Assembly (NCBI GenBank): GCA_002730485.1 | Contig: PCAH01000084.1 | Location: 1 to 21,240 of the forward strand | Source of the DNA: Dehalococcoidia bacterium | Lineage (GTDB): Bacteria; Chloroflexota; Dehalococcoidia; UBA3495 | Direction: 5' to 3' | DNA: 21,240 nt | In this document: in pieces, positions 9,401-16,532 of the stretch | Layout of the letters: each line of letters opens with the position of its first letter | Position numbering within the stretch: the stretch's first letter is position 1 | The notes under the pieces: generated by a model | Told to the model about the DNA's origin: nothing | Database searches by the model: none | What the model saw: only the letters and a program-made list of their open reading frames with translations | Program-made: the position numbers and the translations under genes

Positions 9401-11972
9401 CCGCCAGGTCTTCCTCCCAGGCTTGGGCTTGCAGGCCAGGACCGTACTCCGCTTTTAGGGCGGCCATGGCCGTACCCGCAGCAACCAAACTCCTGATGTC
9501 TTCCGGATGTTCGGTCCAGTGGGCGTGTTTGGGATCGATGTTTTCTAGATTGGGCGCGTCAGCCGCACGCCGGGCGGCTGCGGCAAGCATGTCTGCCTCG
9601 GCTAGTTTGGTCGGTTCAGACAGCCACATAGTCTGGACCAGCCGGTCGGTGGGGGCGGGCAATGCCTGAAGAGCAGATTGGTAGGCTTCCAGGTTGACTC
9701 GAAGATCATTTAAGGCTGCTGGCATGAGTTCTGTCAGGCGCGTGCCCCAGAATGGGTGCTCTTTGGGAGAACCCATGGCGCTGACCCTGGCTTGTAGTTC
9801 ATCCACCAGGCCCCGCTTACGACGGTACTCTGCCTGGGACCACAGGCTGATGTTGCTAATGGGCATCGCAGGTGACGAAACGCCTCCAGTCGCCAGCAGT
9901 TCCCCTGCTGCCTGGAAAGGGGTTACTCCAGACTCGCCCACAGTCTGGTTGATGGCATTACAGTAGCCGTTGAGCCGGTCCCTGAGGCTCTTGAGTTCGG
10001 TGACGTCTTCAGCGACGGCGCCGATACGGGGGCGACCCAGGTCAAGGGTGCGTGCAAGTTCGTCCAGCACCACCTTCTTGGCAGTCTTGTGGCTGTGTAG
10101 TTCCAAACAAGCGTCGCCCAGTCCCACACTGTCCAGCCTTCGTTTCACCACTTCCAGCGCTGCCATCTTCTCAGAGACGAACAAAACGGTCTTGCCTCGA
10201 CCCACGGCTTCGGCGATCATGTTGGTGATGGTCTGCGACTTCCCAGTGCCTGGCGGGCCTTGGACCACCAGGTTCATGCCCTGGTTCACGTCCAACAGCG
10301 TGAGGGTTTGCGATCCGTCGGCGTCGACCACCTGATAGCTTTCGCCAGGCGCTAGTACCGTGTCCAGATTGTCGTCGCTGGTCACATCGGGGGCCGGTTC
10401 GTCGAACCCGTCTTCCAAAAGGGATTCGATTATCGGGTGCTCGGAAGGAGACGCCTCGTCGGGCCAGGTTTCAATGTCCAGATCCCTATACATCAGGAAC
10501 TTGCTGAACGAGAAGAAGCCCAGGGCAACTCGGCCTCGATCAACGGTCCAACCCCTCAATCCGCTAACGGCTTCGGCTACGGAATCGAAATACCCTCCGA
10601 TATCCAGCACATCCGTCTCCGGCAACTCGGGAAGTTCAATCCCAAATTCCAGCCTTAATTTCTCTCGGAGCGAAACGTTGGATTCCGGGTCATCACCTGT
10701 GTGGCGCAGCAGGTAACTTCTGCGAGGATGCGTCCTTTCCAGAGTCACTGGGAGCAGGACTATAGGCGCGTAACGGGTTTCTGCGGTTGCGCCGTTGTCC
10801 GCCCATTCCAACATGCCAAGGGCGAGGAACAGCGTGTTGACCCCCTGCTCTTGGATGAAGGAATTGGCCAGACGGTAGGTGGAAGTCAGACGCCGGTCCA
10901 ATTCATCTGCTGGATGGGCGGTCGATAGGTGGAACTCACGTCGGCGGGTACCGGTGGAGCCTTCTTCAGGTCCGGTCTCTGGTAATAGGATCGCCGTTTG
11001 CTCTTCTTCGGCCAGGGAGTTCAGCACTTCTTCCGGTGTATGCCCCTGGATACGCGCGCCCCTGGAGCGGAGCAGGCGGTAGTTAAGCAGCGGGTTCCGC
11101 ATGCCAAGATCAAGAAGGTCTCGCCGTGCCGCGTCCAGCTTGGCCCCAACCGAAGCCGCATGGGCCTGGTGAGCTTCCGACAGGGTCTCCAGATTACGGA
11201 CCATGGGGCGCAGGCTCTCCGGGGAATAAGCAGTTCCCAAATAATCCAGCACGCCTGCCGGGATTGACTCGGCTTTGATCTCCTCGCCCAGGTTGCGACG
11301 CCAGATGGCAATACTCTCTAAGCCAGGCCAGGACTGAGGTCCGGTGATGCGGCCTTGGCTGAATAGGGTGATTCCCAGGGCCAAGTGAGTGTCGATAATT
11401 CTGACCTTGCCCTGGGAGTCGATGATCGCGTTGAGAAGCGTCAACTGCCCAGCCAATTCGTCGGGAGGGGAGTTCAGACAGATCTCGGAAAGAACGCTTC
11501 TGGCGTGGCGGTAGTCACCCGAGAGCAAGCGTGTGGGGCCGGTGCCGGAGTGGACGAGGGTGTCTCTTATCTGTTCGGCGTCTATCGTCCAGGCTGTGGG
11601 GGCCAGGAACTGCGCGAATTCCATGCGGATGATCGAGAGTGCGGTTCCCGCTGCAAGTAGCTCGTCAAGCTCAGCCTGTTTGCTATCCCATTCAGGGGCC
11701 TTGACGTTGATGCCGTTTAAGTCAGGGGCGTCGAGAGCCCGGTTCGCCGCCAGGATGAGCGCGTCCCGCTGGGTCTGGCCCCTTGGTGTTGGTAGGCCCG
11801 TGGACCTGGCAAGCTCCCCGGCAGCGTCCTCCAAACCCTGGAGGGTCTGTCGAGTTGAGCCAACCTGCTGCGGAGCGGATTCAGGGGCAGATGCCGGGAG
11901 GGATTCGGCGATTGAATCTTCGGCTTGTTCCGCCAGTTCCGCGGCCTGGTCGTTGTCGCTTCCTGTAGACAT
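6498..11972 (-). CDS. Giant DUF4011-SF1 helicase-Vsr-like nuclease-DUF3320 protein
   Basis: A predicted cytoplasmic ATP-driven nucleic-acid helicase fused to a nuclease, 1824 residues. Order: acidic Ala/Ser-rich N-terminus (1-60); a region at about 70-289; DUF4011 from about 283 (RRDLLDLGMRNPLLNYR); helicase motif I GPPGTGKS 572-579; motif II VVFDEAS 1199-1205; motif III VVGDSQQLPP 1224-1233; LRWHYRS 1272-1278; motif V near GDERDVILVS 1401-1410; motif VI NVLITRARRR 1438-1447; a PD-(D/E)xK/Vsr-like nuclease 1500-1600 with D1530 and IECDG 1547-1550; a Pro/Glu-rich linker; and DUF3320 (about 1640-1820). Motifs are intact, so it should be active. Region 70-289 resembles 794-1009, an internal duplication. 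ATG is the only usable start (in-frame TAA 12 bases upstream), with no good Shine-Dalgarno. Related DUF4011-helicase-Vsr proteins have been linked to phage defence; this one stands alone. Confidence 0.9.
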   Translation of the reverse strand: MSTGSDNDQAAELAEQAEDSIAESLPASAPESAPQQVGSTRQTLQGLEDAAGELARSTGLPTPRGQTQRDALILAANRALDAPDLNGINVKAPEWDSKQAELDELLAAGTALSIIRMEFAQFLAPTAWTIDAEQIRDTLVHSGTGPTRLLSGDYRHARSVLSEICLNSPPDELAGQLTLLNAIIDSQGKVRIIDTHLALGITLFSQGRITGPQSWPGLESIAIWRRNLGEEIKAESIPAGVLDYLGTAYSPESLRPMVRNLETLSEAHQAHAASVGAKLDAARRDLLDLGMRNPLLNYRLLRSRGARIQGHTPEEVLNSLAEEEQTAILLPETGPEEGSTGTRRREFHLSTAHPADELDRRLTSTYRLANSFIQEQGVNTLFLALGMLEWADNGATAETRYAPIVLLPVTLERTHPRRSYLLRHTGDDPESNVSLREKLRLEFGIELPELPETDVLDIGGYFDSVAEAVSGLRGWTVDRGRVALGFFSFSKFLMYRDLDIETWPDEASPSEHPIIESLLEDGFDEPAPDVTSDDNLDTVLAPGESYQVVDADGSQTLTLLDVNQGMNLVVQGPPGTGKSQTITNMIAEAVGRGKTVLFVSEKMAALEVVKRRLDSVGLGDACLELHSHKTAKKVVLDELARTLDLGRPRIGAVAEDVTELKSLRDRLNGYCNAINQTVGESGVTPFQAAGELLATGGVSSPAMPISNISLWSQAEYRRKRGLVDELQARVSAMGSPKEHPFWGTRLTELMPAALNDLRVNLEAYQSALQALPAPTDRLVQTMWLSEPTKLAEADMLAAAARRAADAPNLENIDPKHAHWTEHPEDIRSLVAAGTAMAALKAEYGPGLQAQAWEEDLAADKMVLENQGSKLRRFLSSDFRRTKERLSGLQLPGGKSGVSDLLAMVTAVQSHQYNESIFDGHGSLGTELFGSRWKGVDSDWPQLAEATEWLLQLHGDVSREKMPSGLLNYLSWGPVSSQLTEIATNVETAANNLRRTASDVASALNLDVMRRFQMPGDLAEQAFEQQLLLPLNCLPRMETVHDMVRLNVQGADCLGEGLQGILEAAYEWTTGETALRDAYDHAWFEGLWDRALRERTELRSFDGAAHEQIRDSFQELDSRVLEHNRARLAQAHWERMPRNQGGGQLAVLRRQFEMRRRHLPIRQLLERAGNPVQAIKPAFMMSPLSIAAYLSPGSIKFDLVVFDEASQVKPVDALGAVMRSGQVVVVGDSQQLPPTPFFETAGAVEENTEEELTSDIESILGLFAAQNAPTRMLRWHYRSRHDSLIAVSNQEFYGGSLVLFPSPDASRQDTGLFYHHLPETVYGRGTTGSNPLEAQAVARAVMEHARTRPDQSLGVAAFSMAQTREILDQLDAFREADPSKETFFASHPDEPFFVKNLETVQGDERDVILVSIGYGRAADGRVDLNFGPLNREGGERRLNVLITRARRRCEVFTNMTEDDIDLNRTSSHGVRALRTFLAFANRGVLDAVTEESESEDETGTTNRFQKSMAETISNKGYMVAESPGWGTGTVDLAVSDPEHPGRYILGIECDGPTYDSARSARDRDRLRPQVLEGLGWRLHRAWSPEWASNPQRELERVMTAIDSYEPPAPTVIPEPEQPETPEPLPPIIRDDVPDPEPTIQVAKYQVAKLRLRASDKDLTAATSVSLLLWAARVVDAESPVHVSEITRRIYAAAGVTRPGKNLQATMDEAIERLVETGRVSRRGDFFWSNDMTQPPVRNRAGLTAATRKLDMVCDEELEEAICFVVEQSYGIAKGQAPTLVFKLLGYGRTNQAMKDRFNDLVNNLLSDGRLGDDGEHLVLAVPSNN

Positions 11973-12039
11973 AACACCACGTTAGCACACCACCCTTTTT
12001 CCACACCAGTTGTCAGGTGCAGTGCCTGGGTTATTTTGG

Positions 12040-12071
12040 TGGACATAACCTACCAATCACCATGTTATACT
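12040..12071 (+). promoter_or_regulatory. Weak promoter candidate for the cupin-monooxygenase pair
   Basis: In the 167 bp gap between the divergent helicase and cupin genes, TATACT lies at 12066-12071 and TGGACA at 12040-12045. Each is a 5/6 match to a sigma70 box, but the 20-base spacing is longer than usual. The remaining gap shows no repeat, RNA fold or small gene that I can support. Confidence 0.25.
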
Positions 12072-12139
12072 CGGACAATTACAGGTGAATTACGGGGCGT
12101 CAGGCACGTTGACCTACGCCCAATTGAGGCAGGAGAAAG

Positions 12140-12469
12140 ATGGATGTTTTTGACATGCAACAGATTGTCGAGGGTCACATCGCCAATGGCGAACTCTACC
12201 ACGAGTTTTTCAAAGCCAAACGGCTGAGTGTGGGCCTCTACGTCTTAAAGGCGGGCGCAACCGACCCGCAGACTCCACACACCGAGGATGAGATCTACTA
12301 CATAGTGTCTGGAAAGGGAACGGTTGAGATTGACGGAGAACACCGTGAGGTTGGCCCTGGCGCCGTTATCTACGTGGAAGAGCACGTTGACCACCGCTTC
12401 CACACCATCACGGAAGACCTCAGTGTCATAGTGGTGTTCGCACCACCACGTCATTCCATGAGAACCTAA
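12140..12469 (+). CDS. Small single-domain cupin
   Basis: A 109-residue cupin-2 type protein: one beta-barrel that usually binds a metal ion. The first cupin motif reads GATDPQTPHTEDEIYYIVSG (39-58), giving H47 and E51 but with Thr where the first His of the common HxH usually sits. The second motif gives H85 and H88 after the GPGAVIYV turn. H47, E51 and one or both later histidines could still form a metal site. It has AGGAG at 12131-12135 four bases before the ATG, and it ends 29 bp before the flavin monooxygenase gene, so the two are probably co-transcribed. Cupins of this type range from dioxygenases and isomerases to sensors; I cannot name a substrate. It may act on the same compound as the monooxygenase. 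Confidence 0.85.
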   Translation: MDVFDMQQIVEGHIANGELYHEFFKAKRLSVGLYVLKAGATDPQTPHTEDEIYYIVSGKGTVEIDGEHREVGPGAVIYVEEHVDHRFHTITEDLSVIVVFAPPRHSMRT

Positions 12470-12498
12470 GACCAGGTTTAAGAATTGGAGTTTTTTAG

Positions 12499-13620
12499 AT
12501 GCCAGATGTAGAGATCATGGGCATGATCGGCGTCAACCGGGAGCGGGATGCTTCCCGTGGAGTGACGGTCAGCCTGTTTGGTGGCGGAATAAATCCCGCT
12601 GACGAGATACCTGCCGGAATCGACCCGGATTACATCGCTGAGTTCTCCCAGGCCCATGAAGCCAGCGGTTTCGACAAGGTCTTGATCGGCTATTCTTCGG
12701 CCACGGCAGAGGGGTTCGGCGTGGCGGGTTATGCCGCTTCACAGACCAAGACCCTGGGCTTTCTCATTGCCCACCGGCCAGGGTTCGTCGTGCCCACGCT
12801 GGCCGCTCGTCAGGCTGCCACGTTGGATCAACTGACCAAGGGCCGCATCGCCATGCATATCATCAGCGGTGGCAGCGACCTTGAACAGCGAAGGGACGGC
12901 GATTGGATGGATCATGACGCCAGGTACCGCCGCACGGACGAGTTCATGGAGATCATGCGCCGGGTGTGGACGGAGACCTCTCCCTTTGACTACGACGGCG
13001 AGTTCTACAAGTTTGAGCAAAACCTCAGCGAAGTACGGACCTACCAGCAACCCAGCGTGCCTCTATATTTCGGTGGAGCATCAGACATTGCCAAAGAGGT
13101 CGGTGCTAAACGAGCAGATGTGTATGCCCTTTGGGGAGAACCTCTGGAGTCCATTAAAGAGCAGATATCAAACATTCGGGAACGGGCCGCCAAATACGGA
13201 CGGACGATCAAATTCAGCGTCTCTGTGAGGCCGATACTGGGCGACACGGAAGGTGAAGCATGGGAGCGTGCCCGTGGAATTCTTGACCGTGTAAAGTCGT
13301 CTGTGGGCGACACCATTGGAATCGGCAAACCGGCGCGGCTGCAATCTGAAGGATCGCGGCGGTTGTTGGATTTTGCAGCGCAGGGTGATGTACACGATCA
13401 ACGCCTCTGGATGCCTATCGCAGCTACCACCGGAGCCGCCGGCAACACCACTGCCCTGGTGGGCACTGCAGAACAGGTTGCGGAGTCCTTGTTGGCTTAT
13501 CACAAGGTCGGGGCGGACGCATTCATCATCAGGGGCTTTGATCCAATGCAGGACACCATCGATTGGGGGAAAGAACTGATTCCCAGGGTTCGTGACGGTG
13601 CGGCAGCTATCGCCAGGTAG
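12499..13620 (+). CDS. SsuD-like LLM-class flavin-dependent monooxygenase
   Basis: A 373-residue TIM-barrel oxidoreductase of the bacterial luciferase class, closest in pattern to alkanesulfonate monooxygenase SsuD, which uses reduced FMN and O2 to split C-S bonds. SsuD-like stretches: AHRPGFVVPTLAARQAATLD (91-110) then QLTKGR; the DHDARYRRTDEFM segment (138-150); PLYFGGASD (188-196); LWGEP (211-215); and TALVGTAEQV (318-327). Length and motif order match SsuD, and no reductase or sulfonate transporter gene is next to it, so reduced flavin must come from elsewhere. ATG start with GGAG 8 bases upstream; 29 bp after the cupin. SAR202-type Chloroflexota are known for many paralogous flavin monooxygenases proposed to attack recalcitrant organic matter, and this could be one. 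Substrate is unproven: sulfonate, dibenzothiophene-like or other organic compounds are possible. Confidence 0.88.
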   Translation: MPDVEIMGMIGVNRERDASRGVTVSLFGGGINPADEIPAGIDPDYIAEFSQAHEASGFDKVLIGYSSATAEGFGVAGYAASQTKTLGFLIAHRPGFVVPTLAARQAATLDQLTKGRIAMHIISGGSDLEQRRDGDWMDHDARYRRTDEFMEIMRRVWTETSPFDYDGEFYKFEQNLSEVRTYQQPSVPLYFGGASDIAKEVGAKRADVYALWGEPLESIKEQISNIRERAAKYGRTIKFSVSVRPILGDTEGEAWERARGILDRVKSSVGDTIGIGKPARLQSEGSRRLLDFAAQGDVHDQRLWMPIAATTGAAGNTTALVGTAEQVAESLLAYHKVGADAFIIRGFDPMQDTIDWGKELIPRVRDGAAAIAR

Positions 13621-13645
13621 TCGTTAGTTAGCCTCTGACTGGTCG

Positions 13646-14572
13646 TTAGCTAGTAGGGAGCTCCTCGAGTTCCAAAAGGCCTTCCAGCAGGCCAAAGAAC
13701 CTGGCGCGGTCCACGTCCAATGGCAGGGTGATCTCGCCTGGCCCACCACTTTCTGACGTCTCTCCCCAGGAGTCGTTCTCTTCCAGGCCGACGTCCAAGT
13801 CGACTTTGGTCACGGTGGCGACGGCTGGTTCCAGTGCCATAGCCATAGCCAGCGGATCGTAGAACTCAAACCTTTTACGGTCCTGATGTTTCGTAAACCA
13901 ATCCTGCAGCATCTTCAGAGTGAGTCTTCCGATGGGGTGGTTTGAGCGGAGGCCCATCGCCTGCTCCCGGTCGATGCTCACCTGACGAGATGCTGCCAGG
14001 TCGACCAGGGTGATGGGCAGTCCGCTGGAGAATAAGACCTCCGCCGCAACCGGGTCGCTGTAGATGTTGAACTCCGCTCTTGGAGTGACATTGCCAGGCG
14101 CGTTTACCGATCCGCCCATGACCACTATGTTCTTGGCCTGCTCCAACGCGTATGGGCGCTCCCAGAGCAATCTGGCCAGATTCGTGACGGGACCAAGGGC
14201 GACTAACACCACTTCCCCTGGCTCATTGCGGGTTAGCTTGTCATAGAGAAATTCAACCGCGCCCTGCTCTACGGGTCCGGACGACGAATCCGGTAGCCGT
14301 GACGAGACTCCCCCTGGGCCGTGAAATTGTGGCGCATATTTGAACCTGCCCCTCAGCGGGCGGGAGGCACCTTTCGCTACGGGAATGTCGCTTCGGCCTG
14401 CTGCCTGAAGCAGCGCGAGAGAGTTGCGGGTGGTGCGGGCCAGCGGGACGTTGCCGCCCACAGAAGTCAGACCCAGGATTTCAACGTCCGACGCAGCCAG
14501 GGCCATAAAGATCGCAACGGCGTCGTCCACACCGGGGTCGGTGTCAATAATCATCTTGATGGGTTCGGGCAT
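13646..14572 (-). CDS. Inosine-uridine-type nucleoside hydrolase
   Basis: This enzyme cleaves the N-glycosidic bond of ribonucleosides to give ribose and a base, using a Ca2+ held by the N-terminal aspartates. The 308 residues match family length. Visible: IIDTDPGVDDA at 8-18 (the Asp cluster), the 'VALGPVTNLA' strand, VMGGSVNAPGNVTPRAEFN followed by the DPVAA helix, and the late YDPLAMA segment. The start chosen is ATG at 14572-14570. The frame stays open 72 codons upstream, but that extension would cover the 3' end of the SDR gene and does not look like protein. The site upstream of the ATG is a poor ribosome site, so translation may be coupled to the SDR gene, which ends 29 bp upstream. 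It is the last gene of the hopanoid-type operon; substrate specificity cannot be read from the sequence. Confidence 0.9.
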   Translation of the reverse strand: MPEPIKMIIDTDPGVDDAVAIFMALAASDVEILGLTSVGGNVPLARTTRNSLALLQAAGRSDIPVAKGASRPLRGRFKYAPQFHGPGGVSSRLPDSSSGPVEQGAVEFLYDKLTRNEPGEVVLVALGPVTNLARLLWERPYALEQAKNIVVMGGSVNAPGNVTPRAEFNIYSDPVAAEVLFSSGLPITLVDLAASRQVSIDREQAMGLRSNHPIGRLTLKMLQDWFTKHQDRKRFEFYDPLAMAMALEPAVATVTKVDLDVGLEENDSWGETSESGGPGEITLPLDVDRARFFGLLEGLLELEELPTS

Positions 14573-14601
14573 GGTGGTTTTCGTTTCGCTCTTGCCAGGC
14601 T

Positions 14602-15582
14602 CTAGAACAGGGCTGGGTCTTTGTAGAGATAGGTTGAATTGGCAAAGGCGTTCAGCGAATCCAACGCCGTGTGGTAGAACCGGTACCCCGTGGCCTGGTG
14701 GAGTTTGCCGGTGCTCATCAGGATGGGCCACCGCAGTTGATCCAGGTTGCTTGCCGTCGCCTCCCGCTGCAGGCGTAATCCCCAGCACAAACGGACTAAG
14801 GGATAAGCGAGGAACCGCGGCAGGCTGACCATCTTGCTCTTGATGATCTTGGCCATCTCCCGGTAGTGGACGATGCCGTCACCCGCAACGTTGAATATTC
14901 CAGGTATTTCCCGTTGGATGAAGATCGATATCACGCGGGCGAGGTCGGCGTCGTAGACAAATTGGAGGGGCGGATTGTAAGCCGAAAGACCAAATAGCCA
15001 CGGCCCGAAATACATATCGATGGCAGAATGATCGGTGCCGTTGCCCAGCGCCGTGCAGGACCTCAGGATCGTGATCTTGATGTCGTTTTGAGCCTGGGCG
15101 AACTCCTGCAATAATATCTCACAATGCTGCTTGTCAAAAGCGCTGTAGTCGTCACTAGACGGCCGCATGGACGCGTCTTCGGAGATGGGAATCGGGTTGT
15201 CGCTGTGGGCGCCGTAGACAGTATGAGAACTGAGGTAGATCAGGTGGTTGACCCTGGTCGACGCACATGATGCCATCACCGCCCGAAGTGTTTCTAGGTT
15301 CTCCTCGTGTACCGCATCCATCTGCTGGCGGCTGGCGCTCCGATCTGGATTGAAAGCCAGATGGACCAGGGTGGTGGCGTCCTGGTCATTCAACTCATCG
15401 TCGATGGGTTCTGAGACGTTCTTTCGGTAGAAGGCGACGTTGTGGACCGGCACCCGAAGTGGGTTTACATCAAAGGCAACGACCTTGCGCAGCCCTGGCT
15501 CGCGTTCCAGACGTTCTAAGAGCTTGGTGCCGATGTAACCGGAGGCTCCAGTTACGGCTACTACCTTTCCCTGTTGGGCCAT
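14602..15582 (-). CDS. Extended SDR / NAD-dependent epimerase-dehydratase family
   Basis: A Rossmann-fold short-chain dehydrogenase of the extended (sugar epimerase/dehydratase-like) class, 326 residues. The NAD(P) glycine motif is TGASGYIG at 11-18. The SSHTVYG segment (118-124) supplies the active-site serine region. The expected YxxxK appears as YSAFDK at 146-151, with one extra residue between Tyr and Lys. A later segment, LQFVYDADLARVISIFI, matches the 'fvhv-D-a' strand of epimerases. Start ATG (15582) has an AGG site close upstream. It is in the hopanoid operon, 53 bp downstream of the squalene-type synthase and 29 bp before the nucleoside hydrolase. The substrate is unknown; by position it could act on a sugar-like side chain or on an isoprenoid alcohol. 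It is clearly different from HpnA, which is encoded separately in the same operon. Confidence 0.82.
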   Translation of the reverse strand: MAQQGKVVAVTGASGYIGTKLLERLEREPGLRKVVAFDVNPLRVPVHNVAFYRKNVSEPIDDELNDQDATTLVHLAFNPDRSASRQQMDAVHEENLETLRAVMASCASTRVNHLIYLSSHTVYGAHSDNPIPISEDASMRPSSDDYSAFDKQHCEILLQEFAQAQNDIKITILRSCTALGNGTDHSAIDMYFGPWLFGLSAYNPPLQFVYDADLARVISIFIQREIPGIFNVAGDGIVHYREMAKIIKSKMVSLPRFLAYPLVRLCWGLRLQREATASNLDQLRWPILMSTGKLHQATGYRFYHTALDSLNAFANSTYLYKDPALF

Positions 15583-15635
15583 CTAACCTGCCGTGAAACC
15601 AGATTTGCGCCGGATATCAGTCAGTATCAAAAAAG

Positions 15636-16532
15636 TCATCGGCGAGGGGAAGACAGGGACATCATGCTGCCCAACCAGGTCTTGGCTGTGATGCCGATCT
15701 TCTCAGCCTTGCTCAAAGACACCCTGTGTTCCAACACATCGTAATCCGAAGCCTCGATGCGGTCTAGCACCTTTGAATACAACGTACCCAGCACCGCCGG
15801 GCAGGCTCTTGACCTGCGTGAAAGATAGGGCAGCAGCTTGAAGCCACTGTTGAAATATCCGCGGGCGCGTTCCGCCTGGAACTTCATGAGGTCTTGGAAC
15901 GCCTGGTTGCGCACACCGTTTTTGAGCTCTTCTTCCGTGTAACCAAACCTGGCCATCTCATCCTGGGGCAGATAGATACGACCCATGTCGAAGTCTTCCC
16001 GGACGTCCCTAATGATGTTGGTTAACTGCATCGCCAGCCCAAGGTCGATGGCATATTCCTTGGCGTCGTCGTTTTCATAGCCGAATATCTGAAGACAGAT
16101 CAGGCCGACCACCGAAGCCACCCGGTAACAATACTGCCGTAGCTCCTCAAAATTCTGGAAAGTGTCTTTGACCAGGTCGCTCTCCACGCCCAGGATGACC
16201 TCTTTGAAATAATCCTGGGGAATATCGTAGTTGTGAGCGACGTCTGCCAAGGCCAGATATACCGGACTTGAAGCCTGTCCTGTGTAGGTGCTGTCCAGGT
16301 CTGCTTGAAGCTCTGCCAGGGCCTTGATCTTAGCTTCTGAGGAGGTGCCTTCGTCCACAGAATCGTCGCAGTGGCGGCAGAAGGCATAGGCGGCATAGAT
16401 GGCCCTGCGCTTGGCGGCGGGCAGGGTCAAAAATGCGTAGTAGAAATTCTTGGCTTCCCTGCGGGTGATTATCCGACAGGCCTCGTAGGCCGATTCTAGG
16501 CTGATATCAGGGTTGGTGGAGGTATCTTGCAT
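15636..16532 (-). CDS. hpnD: Squalene/phytoene synthase family protein (HpnD-like)
   Basis: A trans-isoprenyl diphosphate synthase (head-to-head) that joins two farnesyl or geranylgeranyl diphosphates. The 298 residues contain both Mg2+-diphosphate motifs: DDSVD at 56-60 and DVRED at 176-180, the latter within NIIRDVREDFDMGRIYLP. FYYAFLTLP and AIYAAYAFCRHCDD are typical of the HpnD/CrtB family. The operon with shc argues for farnesyl substrates and squalene formation rather than phytoene. The start is ATG at 16532-16530 with AAGG 5 bases upstream; a TTG six codons earlier lacks a ribosome site. Known HpnD makes presqualene diphosphate and needs HpnC and HpnE to reach squalene, but neither is in the window. 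Either they lie elsewhere or this enzyme acts alone. The family is certain; the hpnD symbol is an inference from context. Confidence 0.82.
   Translation of the reverse strand: MQDTSTNPDISLESAYEACRIITRREAKNFYYAFLTLPAAKRRAIYAAYAFCRHCDDSVDEGTSSEAKIKALAELQADLDSTYTGQASSPVYLALADVAHNYDIPQDYFKEVILGVESDLVKDTFQNFEELRQYCYRVASVVGLICLQIFGYENDDAKEYAIDLGLAMQLTNIIRDVREDFDMGRIYLPQDEMARFGYTEEELKNGVRNQAFQDLMKFQAERARGYFNSGFKLLPYLSRRSRACPAVLGTLYSKVLDRIEASDYDVLEHRVSLSKAEKIGITAKTWLGSMMSLSSPRR

Noticed and set aside
11533..11985. Plus-strand open frame of 150 codons over the helicase start
   Set aside because: It is antisense to the N-terminus of the helicase gene, is composed almost only of Ser/Ala/Arg repeats of the complementary code, and has no supporting ribosome site.
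13621..13649. Direct repeat TCGTTAG at 13621-13627 and 13643-13649 between the convergent genes
   Set aside because: Only 7 bases long and in a 25 bp gap; easily due to chance, with no sign of an attachment site or insertion.
14573..14788. N-terminal extension of the nucleoside hydrolase by 72 codons
   Set aside because: It overlaps the end of the SDR gene, is rich in Pro/Gly/His without any family match, and the conserved Asp motif lies just after the ATG at 14572.
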